Origin: Rhodobacter capsulatus
GTDB lineage: Bacteria > Pseudomonadota > Alphaproteobacteria > Rhodobacterales > Rhodobacteraceae
Assembly (NCBI RefSeq): GCF_003254295.1
Contig: NZ_QKZO01000004.1
Coordinates: 248,001-312,000 of the forward strand
Reading direction: 5' to 3'
Length of the DNA stretch: 64,000 nucleotides
Part shown: piece after piece, positions 19,068-27,493 of the stretch
How positions within the stretch are numbered: position 1 is the first letter of the stretch
Layout: each line of letters begins with the position of its first letter
Program-made: the position numbers and the translations under genes
The notes under the pieces: generated by a model
Told to the model about the DNA's origin: nothing
Databases searched by the model: none
Seen by the model: the letters and a program-made list of their open reading frames with translations, nothing else

Positions 19068-20867
19068 TCAAAGCGGGGCGCAGGCCGCGCTCAGCCAGGC
19101 GCGCGCCGCCGGGCTCACAAGCGGGCCGATCCGGTCCAGCACCCCCGCGTGATAGGCGTCAAGCCAGTCGCGTTCGCCGCGCGAGAGCATCTCCACCACG
19201 ATCAGGCGGCGGTCGATCGGCACCCAGGTCAGGGTTTCGAAGCACAGATGGTCGCGACCGTCGCCGATCTTCGGCGCCTCGGCCACCAGGATCAGGTTCT
19301 CGATCCGGATGCCCCACTGGCCCTCGCGGTAATGGCCCGGCTCGTTCGACAGGATCATGCCCGGCGCGAGGGGCACGTCGGAGATGCGCGAGATCCGCGC
19401 CGGGCCCTCATGCACGCAGAGCGCCGCGCCAACGCCGTGCCCCGTGCCGTGATCATAATCCATCCCCGCAGACCAGAGCGCCACCCGGGCGAGCGCGTCC
19501 AGGTCGCGCCCCGCAAGGCCGCGCGGGAAACGGGCGCGGGAAATTGCGATCATGCCTTGCAGCACCCGGGTAAAGGCTTCGGCCGCGCCCTCGGGGACCG
19601 GGCCCACGGCGAGGGTGCGGGTGATGTCGGTGGTGCCGTCGGGATATTGCGCGCCAGAGTCGATCAGCAGCAGTTCCCCGGGGGTGACCTTGCGGTTCGT
19701 CGCCTCGGTCACCCGGTAATGCACGATGGCGCCGTTCGGCCCGGCGCCGCAGATCGTGTCGAAGCTGATGTCCAGAAGCTGCCCCGTGGCGCGGCGGTGC
19801 TGTTCCAGCTGCGTGACCACGTCGATTTCGGTCAGGGCGCCCTTCGGCGCCTCGGCGTCGAGCCAGGTCAGGAACTCGACCATCGCCGCGCCGTCGCGCA
19901 GATGGGCGGCCCGCATCCCCGCCACCTCGGCGGCGGTCTTGCGGGCCTTGGGCAGGATGCAGGGATCCTCGGCCCAGAGCACCTCCGTGCCCATCGCTTC
20001 CAGCTCGCGGCCGACCTGATGCGGGGCCGAGGCGGGATCGACCAGAACCGGGCCTTTCAGGCCGCGCAGCGCCGCGTCGAAGGCCGCGACCGGGCGCAAC
20101 GTCACCGCGTTGCCCAGATGCGCGCGCAGCGCATCCGAGAGTTTCGCGGCCTCGGCGAAAAGCGTCAGATCGCCGTTCGCCTGCAGCACGGCAAAGGCCT
20201 GCATCACCGGGTTGCGGGGAATGTCGGCGCCGCGGATGTTCAGCGCCCAGGCGATGCTGTCGGGCAGGGTCAGCACCGCCGCCGCCGCCCCCTGTTTCAT
20301 CAGCGCCGCGCCCAGACGCTGGCGCTTCTCCGCGCTCGGCTCCCCCGCAAACTCCGCCGGATGCACCCGTGCGGGCGCGCTCGGCGGGGCGGGGCGGTCG
20401 GTCCAGATCGCGTCGATCAGGTTCGCCGTCTCGACCAGCGCGATGGCCGATCCGTCCAGCGCGCGGCGCAGATCCTCGACCTCCTTGCGCGTGTGCAGCC
20501 AGGGGTCGAAACCGATCCGCCCGCCCGCGGGCAGGTGCTCCAGCAGCCAGGGACCGGCCTTGACCTCGGGCCAGGGGACGGGGGTGAAGGCGGTCAGATC
20601 GACCTCGGATTTCACCTGCACCCGGTAGCGGCCGTCGATGAAGACCCCGGCGATGTCGGGCAGCACGAGGCAGAACCCGGCCGAGCCGGTGAAGCCGGTC
20701 AGCCAGCCCAGCCGCGCGTCACACTCGGCGACATATTCGCCCTGATGCACGTCGGCGCGCGGGATCAGGAAGCCGGTCATACCCTCCGACGCGATCGCCT
20801 TGCGCAGTGCCGCAAGCCGCCCGGGGCCGTGCGCGCGCGTCGAGCGGGTGGTGAAATCCTGAAACAT
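19068..20867 (-). CDS. pepP: Xaa-Pro aminopeptidase (M24B family)
   Basis: Cytoplasmic dimetal peptidase that removes an N-terminal residue preceding proline. It has 599 residues, the long three-domain form, with two creatinase-like N-terminal domains (FLIPRADVHQGEYV, FTGSAGFCLVLP) before the catalytic pita-bread domain. Metal-binding regions include LLIDSGAQYPDGTTDITRT, GTGHGVGAALCVHEGP and LSNEPGHYREGQWGIRIENL. ATG 20867 (MFQDFTTRSTRAHG) was chosen; the upstream frame lacks homologous character and overlaps cobT. It lies 7 bp after the cobT stop on the same strand. Confidence 0.92.
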   Translation of the reverse strand: MFQDFTTRSTRAHGPGRLAALRKAIASEGMTGFLIPRADVHQGEYVAECDARLGWLTGFTGSAGFCLVLPDIAGVFIDGRYRVQVKSEVDLTAFTPVPWPEVKAGPWLLEHLPAGGRIGFDPWLHTRKEVEDLRRALDGSAIALVETANLIDAIWTDRPAPPSAPARVHPAEFAGEPSAEKRQRLGAALMKQGAAAAVLTLPDSIAWALNIRGADIPRNPVMQAFAVLQANGDLTLFAEAAKLSDALRAHLGNAVTLRPVAAFDAALRGLKGPVLVDPASAPHQVGRELEAMGTEVLWAEDPCILPKARKTAAEVAGMRAAHLRDGAAMVEFLTWLDAEAPKGALTEIDVVTQLEQHRRATGQLLDISFDTICGAGPNGAIVHYRVTEATNRKVTPGELLLIDSGAQYPDGTTDITRTLAVGPVPEGAAEAFTRVLQGMIAISRARFPRGLAGRDLDALARVALWSAGMDYDHGTGHGVGAALCVHEGPARISRISDVPLAPGMILSNEPGHYREGQWGIRIENLILVAEAPKIGDGRDHLCFETLTWVPIDRRLIVVEMLSRGERDWLDAYHAGVLDRIGPLVSPAARAWLSAACAPL

Positions 20868-20874
20868 GCGCGGC

Positions 20875-22749
20875 TTACCCCGTCTTTTTCGTGCCCAGAA
20901 TGCGCGCCCGTGCCCGCGGATCGCTGTCAAACAGCGCGGCAAGCTGTTCGGTCATCGCGCCCGCCAGCTGCTCGACATCGGTGATGGTGACGGCGCGCGA
21001 ATAATAGCGCGTCACGTCATGGCCGATCCCGATGGCCAAGAGTTCCACCGCGCGCTTGCGTTCCACCATGGCGATCACGTCGCGCAGGTGTTTTTCAAGG
21101 TAGATCGCGGGGTTGACCGACAGCGTGGAATCATCGACCGGGGCGCCGTCGGAAATCACCATCAGGATTTTCCGCGCCTCGGGCCGCGCCATCGCGCGCT
21201 TCCAGGCCCATTCGAGCGCCTCGCCGTCGATGTTTTCCTTCAGCAGGCCTTCCTTCATCATCAGGCCAAGGTTCGCGCGCACCCGCCGCCACGGCGCATC
21301 GGCCGATTTGTAGATGATGTGGCGCAGGTCATTGAGCCGCCCCGGCCCCTGCTTGCGCCCCTCGGCGAGCCATCTTTCGCGCGATTGCCCGCCCTTCCAG
21401 GCCCGGGTGGTGAAGCCGAGGATCTCGACCTTGACCGAGCAGCGTTCGAGCGTGCGCGCCAGCACATCGGCGCAGATCGCGGCGATGGAAATCGGCCGCC
21501 CCCGCATCGAACCGGAATTGTCCAGCAGCAGCGTCACGCAGGTGTCGCGAAACTCGGTGTCCTTTTCGATCTTGAACGACAGCGGCGTCGTCGGGTTCGC
21601 CACGACGCGGGCGAGCCGCCCGGCGTCAAGCGTGCCTTCCTCGCGGTCGAATTCCCAGCTGCGGTTCTGCTGTGCCTGCAGGCGGCGTTGCAGCTTGTTC
21701 GCCAGCCGCGCCACGGCGCCTTTCAGCGGTTCGAGCTGGGTGTCCAGATAGGCGCGCAGCCGTTCCAGCTCCGCCGCCTCGGCCAGATCCTCGGCGCGGA
21801 TTTCCTCGTCGAACTCGGTGGTGAAGACGGTGTAATTCGGATCGGCATTCGAATGCGGCGCGGGCGGCGGCGGCTCGGGCGGCGCGTCGGCCTGCGGCAT
21901 GTCGATCTCGTCGCCGCTCTCGTCATCGGCCAGATCGTCCTGGCTGACGGTGGTTTGCCGCTGATCCTGCTGCTGTTCCTGACTTTGCTCGGGGCTGGCC
22001 TCGCCCTCGTCGTCCTGCTGCTCTTCCTCCGAGCGGTTGTCCTGATCCGCGTCGGGATCTTCCTCGCTCTCCTGATCGGCCTCGTCGTTTTGCTGCGCGT
22101 CGGGATCCTCGCCCAGCTGATCGCCGTAGCCCAGATCGGCAATCACCTTGCGCGCAAGACGGGCGAAGGCGGCCTGATCGGAAAGCGCCGCCTCGATGCC
22201 CTGAAACTCCGCGCCCGCCTGATCTTCAAGGAAGCCGCGCCAGAGGTCGAGCACATGGTTCGCGGCCTGCGGCAGCTTCCGCCCCGTCGCCATTTCGCGC
22301 ACCATGTAGCCCGCGGCCACCGCCAAGGGCGCCTCGGCCTGGGTGCGGATCTGGCCATAGCCCTTGCGCTCGGCCTCAAAGCCGATCTTGAAGTCGATGT
22401 TGGTCAGCGTGCCCGGCATGTCGCGCGCGCCAAGCGCTTCGCAGCGCGCGGTTTCCATCGCCTCGTAGAGCGATTTCGCCATGTCGCCCGCGGGCGCATA
22501 GCGGGCGGCCACAGTTGTGTCGTGATGGCGTTGCCGCAGCGCCAGCGCATCGCCGGTACCGCGCGCCATCATGATCTCGTCGCGCGTCATCCGGCGCGAG
22601 ACCTGCGGCAGGCGCATCTGATCACCCGCCACGCCGGGCGGATCGACGCTGAAACTGACGCTCAGATCGGGCGCATCGGCAAGGGTCCGCGTGGCCTCGG
22701 CCAAGGCCTTCTTGAACGGATCGGCGGGGTTGTCACTGGGCTTCGTCAT
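20875..22749 (-). CDS. cobT: CobT, cobaltochelatase subunit (VWA domain)
   Basis: Subunit of the ATP-dependent CobNST cobaltochelatase, which inserts cobalt into hydrogenobyrinic acid a,c-diamide on the aerobic B12 route. It has 624 residues. A helical N-terminal half precedes a very acidic Asp/Glu/Gln stretch (about 215-300, e.g. [17 protein letters not shown]). The C-terminal von Willebrand A domain has the MIDAS motif DNSGSM near residue 411. cobS lies 9 bp upstream on the same strand and supplies the AAA+ partner. cobN is not in the window. Confidence 0.95.
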   Translation of the reverse strand: MTKPSDNPADPFKKALAEATRTLADAPDLSVSFSVDPPGVAGDQMRLPQVSRRMTRDEIMMARGTGDALALRQRHHDTTVAARYAPAGDMAKSLYEAMETARCEALGARDMPGTLTNIDFKIGFEAERKGYGQIRTQAEAPLAVAAGYMVREMATGRKLPQAANHVLDLWRGFLEDQAGAEFQGIEAALSDQAAFARLARKVIADLGYGDQLGEDPDAQQNDEADQESEEDPDADQDNRSEEEQQDDEGEASPEQSQEQQQDQRQTTVSQDDLADDESGDEIDMPQADAPPEPPPPAPHSNADPNYTVFTTEFDEEIRAEDLAEAAELERLRAYLDTQLEPLKGAVARLANKLQRRLQAQQNRSWEFDREEGTLDAGRLARVVANPTTPLSFKIEKDTEFRDTCVTLLLDNSGSMRGRPISIAAICADVLARTLERCSVKVEILGFTTRAWKGGQSRERWLAEGRKQGPGRLNDLRHIIYKSADAPWRRVRANLGLMMKEGLLKENIDGEALEWAWKRAMARPEARKILMVISDGAPVDDSTLSVNPAIYLEKHLRDVIAMVERKRAVELLAIGIGHDVTRYYSRAVTITDVEQLAGAMTEQLAALFDSDPRARARILGTKKTG

Positions 22750-22758
22750 CGCCCCCCC

Positions 22759-23733
22759 TTAACGCCCCGCGATGACGGCGGCGCTTTCGGGCAGTTCCTC
22801 GTCGAACAGGCGCTGGTAGAACTCGGCCACGGTGGCGCGCTCAAGTTCGTCGCATTTGTTCAGGAAGGTCAGCCGGAAGGCATAGCCCACATTGCGGAAG
22901 ATGTCGGCATTCTGCGCCCAGGCGATCACCGTGCGGGGGCTCATCACCGTCGAGAGGTTCCCGGCCATGAAGGCGGTCCGGGTCAGATCGGCCACGGTGA
23001 CCATCTGGTTGATCACCTTGCGGCCCTTCTCGGTGTTGTAATGCGGCACCTTCGACAGGACGATCGCGGCCTCGGCGTCGTGGCTGAGGTAATTCAGCGT
23101 CGCCACCAGCGACCAGCGGTCCATCTGACCCTGGTTGATCTGCTGCGTGCCGTGGTAAAGCCCGGTCGTGTCGCCCAGACCCACGGTGTTCGCGGTGGCA
23201 AAGAGCCGGAAATAGGGGTTCGGCGTGATCACCTCGTTCTGATCGAGCAGGGTGAGTTTCCCGTCGGCCTCCAGAACGCGCTGAATCACGAACATCACGT
23301 CCGCCCGGCCGGCGTCATATTCGTCGAAGACGATCGCGGTCGGGTTGCGCAGCGCCCAGGGAAGAATCCCCTCGTGGAAGACCGTGACCTGCTTGCCGTC
23401 CACCAGCTTGATCGCGTCCTTGCCGATCAGGTCGATGCGGCTGACGTGGCTGTCAAGGTTGACCCGCACGCAGGGCCAGTTCAACCGCGCCGCCACCTGT
23501 TCGATATGGGTCGATTTGCCGGTGCCGTGATAGCCTTGGATCATCACGCGGCGGTTGTAGGCAAAGCCCGCCAGAATCGCCGTCGTGGTGTCGGGGTCGA
23601 ACTTGTAGGTCGGATCAAGGTCCGGCACGCGGTCGGTGCGTTCGGCAAAGGCTTTCACCTTCATGTCGCTGTCGATCCCGAAGACTTCGCGCAGATCGAT
23701 CTCTTCGGTGGGCTTGGCGGTCTGGTCGAGCAT
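22759..23733 (-). CDS. cobS: CobS, cobaltochelatase AAA+ ATPase subunit
   Basis: AAA+ motor of the cobaltochelatase; with CobT it drives metal insertion by CobN. It has 324 residues, matching the family. Walker [10 protein letters not shown] is at residues 67-75 and Walker B is in [11 protein letters not shown] near 135-145, followed by [23 protein letters not shown] 23733 ([20 protein letters not shown]) was chosen because the longer frame upstream is low-complexity Pro/Arg. A 175-bp divergent spacer separates it from the DUF4177 gene and should hold its promoter; no B12 riboswitch was recognised there. Confidence 0.95.
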   Translation of the reverse strand: MLDQTAKPTEEIDLREVFGIDSDMKVKAFAERTDRVPDLDPTYKFDPDTTTAILAGFAYNRRVMIQGYHGTGKSTHIEQVAARLNWPCVRVNLDSHVSRIDLIGKDAIKLVDGKQVTVFHEGILPWALRNPTAIVFDEYDAGRADVMFVIQRVLEADGKLTLLDQNEVITPNPYFRLFATANTVGLGDTTGLYHGTQQINQGQMDRWSLVATLNYLSHDAEAAIVLSKVPHYNTEKGRKVINQMVTVADLTRTAFMAGNLSTVMSPRTVIAWAQNADIFRNVGYAFRLTFLNKCDELERATVAEFYQRLFDEELPESAAVIAGR

Positions 23734-23908
23734 CTTCGGTCCTCTTCGTGCACTCGTTGTTTTGTGGCCGATGGGGCGCCCCGGCGCAAGAGGCGGATTG
23801 TGACAGGGACAAGGAGGGGGACTGGGAGGGGAGGGGCGTCGTTCACCCCTTCGTTGCTTGACCTGCCGCGCGCAAGGCGTATCTGTCGCGGCCAAAACGA
23901 GGTGCGCC

Positions 23909-24280
23909 ATGCAGCTTTACGACTACAAGGTGGTTCCCGCGCCGGTGCGGGGCGAAAAGGACCGCGGTCTGAAGACCGGGGCCGAGCGTTTTGCCCATGC
24001 TTTGGGCGAGCTGATGAACGAGCTGGCGCGCGAGGGCTGGGAATACTGGCGCGCCGAGACGCTGCCCGCCGAGGAACGGGCGGGGCTGGCCTCGAAGGTG
24101 ACGGTGATGCACCATCTGCTGGTGTTCCGCCGCGCGCTGGCCACGGCCGAGCCCGGCGAGGGCGAGACGGAAGACGAGACCGGCCTGACCTTTTCGACCG
24201 AACGGCGCGGCAGGCTGACCGCCTTCGCCCCCGAAGGCCGGGCGCCGCGGCTGGGTCCGGCTGCGGACGAGACGTTCTGA
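23909..24280 (+). CDS. DUF4177 domain protein
   Basis: 123 residues of unknown function. Residues 1-78 fit the DUF4177 pattern: YDYKVVPAP at the start, then [22 protein letters not shown] and a final strand [10 protein letters not shown]. The last 45 residues are acidic and then Pro/Arg-rich and look disordered. Divergent from cobS. It stands alone; the next gene begins 147 bp later. Confidence 0.7.
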   Translation: MQLYDYKVVPAPVRGEKDRGLKTGAERFAHALGELMNELAREGWEYWRAETLPAEERAGLASKVTVMHHLLVFRRALATAEPGEGETEDETGLTFSTERRGRLTAFAPEGRAPRLGPAADETF

Positions 24281-24412
24281 GACCGGCCTTTGCGGCGCGA
24301 CGGCAGCTTGCCCCTTGGCTTGGCGGGGAAATGCTCTATCCTCTGCCCCCCGAGTCGGTCAGCGGACCCAGAAGCCGCACCGCAGCGAAACCTGGCCCCC
24401 CGAGCTGGCCCC

Positions 24413-24440
24413 ATGAGCAAGACCCGATGAGCAAGACCGA
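24413..24440 (+). other. 14-bp tandem duplication over the J-protein start, with a 5-codon ORF
   Basis: Two adjacent 14-base copies (atgagcaagaccc/gg type) differ only at one position near their end. The first ATG (24413) opens a 5-codon frame, MSKTR. Its stop TGA overlaps the true ATG at 24427 of the J-domain gene, which itself begins MSKTD. The first copy is out of frame with the gene. Confidence 0.8.
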
Positions 24441-25050
24441 CCCTTTCGGCTTCAATATTTCTGCCGCGGCCGACAAGAAAAGTCGGACCAAGGGCAAGCG
24501 CGGCATGTCCGGCGCCTTCGAAACGTCGACAAGGCAATGCGATCACCCCGATTGCAAGGAGCCGGGCCAGTATCGGGCGCCGAAAAGCCCGAAGGTGCTG
24601 GATGACTATTTCTGGTTCTGCAAGGACCATGTGCGGGAATACAACCTGCGCTGGAACTATTTTCAGGGCCAGTCGGACGAGGAATTCCAGCAGTTTCTGG
24701 ACAATGCCAATGTCTGGGAACGGCCGACGAAACCCTTTGGCCGCTCGAAAGAGGAAAAGGGCTGGGCGCGGCATGGCATCACCGACCCGATGGAGCTTCT
24801 GGGCGCCAATGCGACGCAAAACCCGGGGCGGACGGTCATCGGCCGCAAGCTGCCGCCGACCGAGCGGCGCGCGCTCGAGCTTCTGGATGCCCGCGACACG
24901 ATGACGAAGACCGAGATCCGCGGCTGCTACAAGGCGCTGATCAAGGTGCTGCACCCGGACATGAACGGCGGCGACCGCTCGCAGGAAGAGATGCTGCAGC
25001 AGGTGGTCTGGGCCTGGGATCAGATCAAGGACAGCCGCAACTTCAAGTGA
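24427..25050 (+). CDS. J-domain protein with N-terminal Cys/His-rich segment
   Basis: 207 residues. The C-terminal J domain (about 145-205) has the HPD motif in IKVLHPDMNGGDRS, which would stimulate a DnaK-type ATPase. The N-terminal half contains CDHPDC and FWFCKDH, a possible zinc site, and a conserved WNYFQGQSDEEFQQF stretch. It lacks the DnaJ Gly/Phe and zinc-finger regions, so it is a specialised co-chaperone with unknown client. Genes of this kind often sit beside cobS in Rhodobacteraceae. The start at 24427 is embedded in a 14-bp duplication. Confidence 0.85.
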   Translation: MSKTDPFGFNISAAADKKSRTKGKRGMSGAFETSTRQCDHPDCKEPGQYRAPKSPKVLDDYFWFCKDHVREYNLRWNYFQGQSDEEFQQFLDNANVWERPTKPFGRSKEEKGWARHGITDPMELLGANATQNPGRTVIGRKLPPTERRALELLDARDTMTKTEIRGCYKALIKVLHPDMNGGDRSQEEMLQQVVWAWDQIKDSRNFK

Positions 25051-25182
25051 GGCGGCGGGGGCGCTGCCCCCGCACCCCCGAGGTATTTCGGGCAAGATGA
25101 AGGGCAGCTGTGGTCTGCTTTCATCTTGCCAAAAATACCTCGGGGGGAGTCCGCTTGCGGACGGGGGGCAGAGCCCCCCTTT
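25051..25182. repeat. Composite intergenic hairpin element, copy D
   Basis: Core arms 25075-25101 and 25120-25146 (27 bp, two mismatches, 18-base loop) carry cccccgaggtattt and ggcaagatgaa. A GC hairpin (gcgggggc-gct-gcccccgc) lies on the left. The gtccgc-tt-gcggac hairpin and ggggggc-aga-gcccccc lie on the right. Orientation is as in copy A. It lies between the convergent J-domain gene and malate synthase G, ending at the latter's stop. Confidence 0.88.
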
Positions 25183-25183
25183 C

Positions 25184-27337
25184 TTATACCTTGGCGGCCT
25201 TCACCTGCGCCCGGCGCTGGTGCAGCACGGGTTCGGTATAGCCCGAGGACTGGATCCGGGCGAGGAAGACCAGATCGCAGGCGGCCTGAAACGCCAGCCC
25301 GTCGAAATTCGGCGCCATCGGCTGATAGGCCGGATCGCCCGCATTCTGCCGATCGACCACGGCCGCCATCTTGCGGAAGGCCTTCATCACCTGCGGCTCG
25401 CCGACGATGCCGTGATGCAGCCAGTTCGCCAGCGCCTGGCTGCTGATCCGCAGCGTCGCGCGGTCTTCCATCAGGCCCACGTCATGGATATCTGGCACCT
25501 TCGAGCAGCCGATGCCCTGATCGACCCAGCGCACGACATAGCCCAGAATGCCCTGCGCGTTGTTTTCGATTTCGGCCGTGATCTCGGCCTCGGAATAGGT
25601 GCGCCCGACGGCGAGCGGGATCGTCAAAAGATCAAACAGCCGCAGCGGCCGTTGCAGCTGCGCGATCTCGCGTTGTCGCGCCTTCACGTCGACGCGGTGG
25701 TAATGCGTCGCATGCAGCACGGCGGCGGTGGGCGAGGGCACCCAGGCGCAGTTGGCCCCGGCCATCGGATGGGCGATCTTCTGCACCAGCATGTCGGCCA
25801 TGTTGTCGGGCGCGGCCCACATGCCCTTGCCGATCTGCGCCTTGCCCGGCAGCCCGCAACGCAGGCCGATGTCGACGTTGCGATCCTCGTAGGCGGAAAT
25901 CCAGGGCTGCGATTTCATCTCGGCCTTGGTCACCATCGGCCCGGCTTCCATCGAGGTGAAGATCTCGTCGCCCGTCCGATCGAGGAAGCCCGAGTTGATG
26001 AAGGCCAGCCGATCCTTGGCGGCGCAGATGCAGTCCTTGAGGTTCGCGCTGGTGCGGCGTTCCTCGTCCATGATGCCCAGTTTCACCGTATTGGCGGGCA
26101 GGCCCAGCACCCGCTCGACATGGGCGAAGCTGGCGCAGGTGAAGGCGACTTCCTCGGGGCCGTGCAGCTTCGGCTTGACCACATAGACCGAGCCGGTGGT
26201 GGAATTGGCGCCGCGTTTCAGGTCATGGAGCGCGCAAAGCGTGGTCACCATCGCATCCATCAGCCCCTCGGGCGCCTCGGCGCCTGTGCGGGTCAGGATC
26301 GCGGGGGTGGTCATCAGGGGGCCGACATTGCGCACCAGCATCAGCGCCCGACCCTTGAGCGTGACCGTGCCGCCCTCGGGCGCGGTGAAGCTCAGATCCG
26401 GCGCCAGCGCCCGGGTGAAACTGCGCCCGCCCTTCGTCACCGTTTCCGTCAGATCGCCGCGCATCAGGCCCAGCCAGTTCCGATAGGCCAGAACCTTGTC
26501 GGCGGCATCGACGGTGGCCACCGAATCCTCGCAATCCATGATCGAGGACAGGGCGGATTCCAGCACCAGATCGGCCAGCCCCAGCGGATCGGTCGCGCCG
26601 ATCGGATGGCTGCGGTCAAGCTTCAGGATCAGATGCAAGCCGTTGTTGCGCAACAGAATCTCGTCGGGCGCCGCGGGTGCGCCGCGATAGCCCGCGAATT
26701 GCGCCGGGTCTTTCAACCCGGTTTCCTCTCCCGCGACCTCGGCGAAAAGCCCGCCCTGGTGCAGCCAAAGACGGCTGGCCGCGGCCCAGGACCCGGCCAC
26801 CAGCGGGCAGGCGGCATCGAGGAAATCCTTGGCCCAGGCGATCACTCTGGCGCCGCGCACGGGGTCGTAACCCGGCGTGGCGGGCGGCAGTCCCAGCGCA
26901 TCGGTGCCGTAAAGCGCGTCATAAAGACTGCCCCAGCGCGCATTCGCGGCATTGAGCGCATAGCGCGCATTGGTGATCGGCACGACCAGTTGCGGGCCGC
27001 AGACCCGGGCGATCTCGGGATCGGTCGGGCCGGTCTCGATGCTGAAATCGGCGCCTTCGGGCACGAGATAGCCGATCTCCTCCAGAAAGGCGCGATAGGC
27101 GGTGGCGTCATGGCCCTGAGTGCGATGCTGCAGGTGCCAGGCGTCGATCTGCGCCTGCAGGTCGTCGCGCCTGTCCAGCAGCGCCCGGTTCTGCGGAGCC
27201 AAGTCATGGATCAGCGCCGAAAACCCCGTCCAGAACCGCGCCGGATCGACCCCGGTCCCGGGCAATGCCTCGGTTTCGATGAAGGCCGCCAGTTCCGCCG
27301 CAACCTGCAGCCCCTCGCGTTCCACGCGTTCCGTCAT
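25184..27337 (-). CDS. glcB: Malate synthase G
   Basis: Cytoplasmic enzyme that condenses glyoxylate with acetyl-CoA to malate, in glyoxylate and acetate use. It has 717 residues, the usual size for the monomeric G isoform and well above the A isoform. Family blocks include [56 protein letters not shown], the catalytic-region [17 protein letters not shown], and [26 protein letters not shown] near the C-terminus. No isocitrate lyase gene is in the window. ATG 27337 is divergent from pepN across 156 bp. Confidence 0.95.
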   Translation of the reverse strand: MTERVEREGLQVAAELAAFIETEALPGTGVDPARFWTGFSALIHDLAPQNRALLDRRDDLQAQIDAWHLQHRTQGHDATAYRAFLEEIGYLVPEGADFSIETGPTDPEIARVCGPQLVVPITNARYALNAANARWGSLYDALYGTDALGLPPATPGYDPVRGARVIAWAKDFLDAACPLVAGSWAAASRLWLHQGGLFAEVAGEETGLKDPAQFAGYRGAPAAPDEILLRNNGLHLILKLDRSHPIGATDPLGLADLVLESALSSIMDCEDSVATVDAADKVLAYRNWLGLMRGDLTETVTKGGRSFTRALAPDLSFTAPEGGTVTLKGRALMLVRNVGPLMTTPAILTRTGAEAPEGLMDAMVTTLCALHDLKRGANSTTGSVYVVKPKLHGPEEVAFTCASFAHVERVLGLPANTVKLGIMDEERRTSANLKDCICAAKDRLAFINSGFLDRTGDEIFTSMEAGPMVTKAEMKSQPWISAYEDRNVDIGLRCGLPGKAQIGKGMWAAPDNMADMLVQKIAHPMAGANCAWVPSPTAAVLHATHYHRVDVKARQREIAQLQRPLRLFDLLTIPLAVGRTYSEAEITAEIENNAQGILGYVVRWVDQGIGCSKVPDIHDVGLMEDRATLRISSQALANWLHHGIVGEPQVMKAFRKMAAVVDRQNAGDPAYQPMAPNFDGLAFQAACDLVFLARIQSSGYTEPVLHQRRAQVKAAKV

Positions 27338-27461
27338 CGGCTCCTCCCAAGCTTTGGCCGGTATCTTGGCCCTGATGTCGCCCCTGTCCAGCGAAATTCG
27401 CGATCCCCCCGGCTGTCGGCGATGCCTTGCCGGGGGGGCGGTAAGCGCCTAGCTTGCACGA

Positions 27462-27483
27462 AAGCCCAGTGCAAGCCCAGTGC
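27462..27483 (+). repeat. 11-bp tandem duplication before pepN
   Basis: Two adjacent exact copies of aagcccagtgc (27462-27472 and 27473-27483), immediately before the pepN ribosome site gaggaaag. Probably in the untranslated leader. Confidence 0.85.
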
Positions 27484-27493
27484 GAGGAAAGTC

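Noticed and set aside
20866-24426. Long plus-strand open frame running opposite cobT and cobS into the J-domain gene
   Set aside because: Only the last 207 residues match a family. The rest is antisense to cobT/cobS and passes through the DUF4177 gene region in another frame.
25097-27493. Upstream extension of pepN antisense to malate synthase
   Set aside because: The composition is shadow-like. The true start has a ribosome site at 27494 and gives the normal PepN length.
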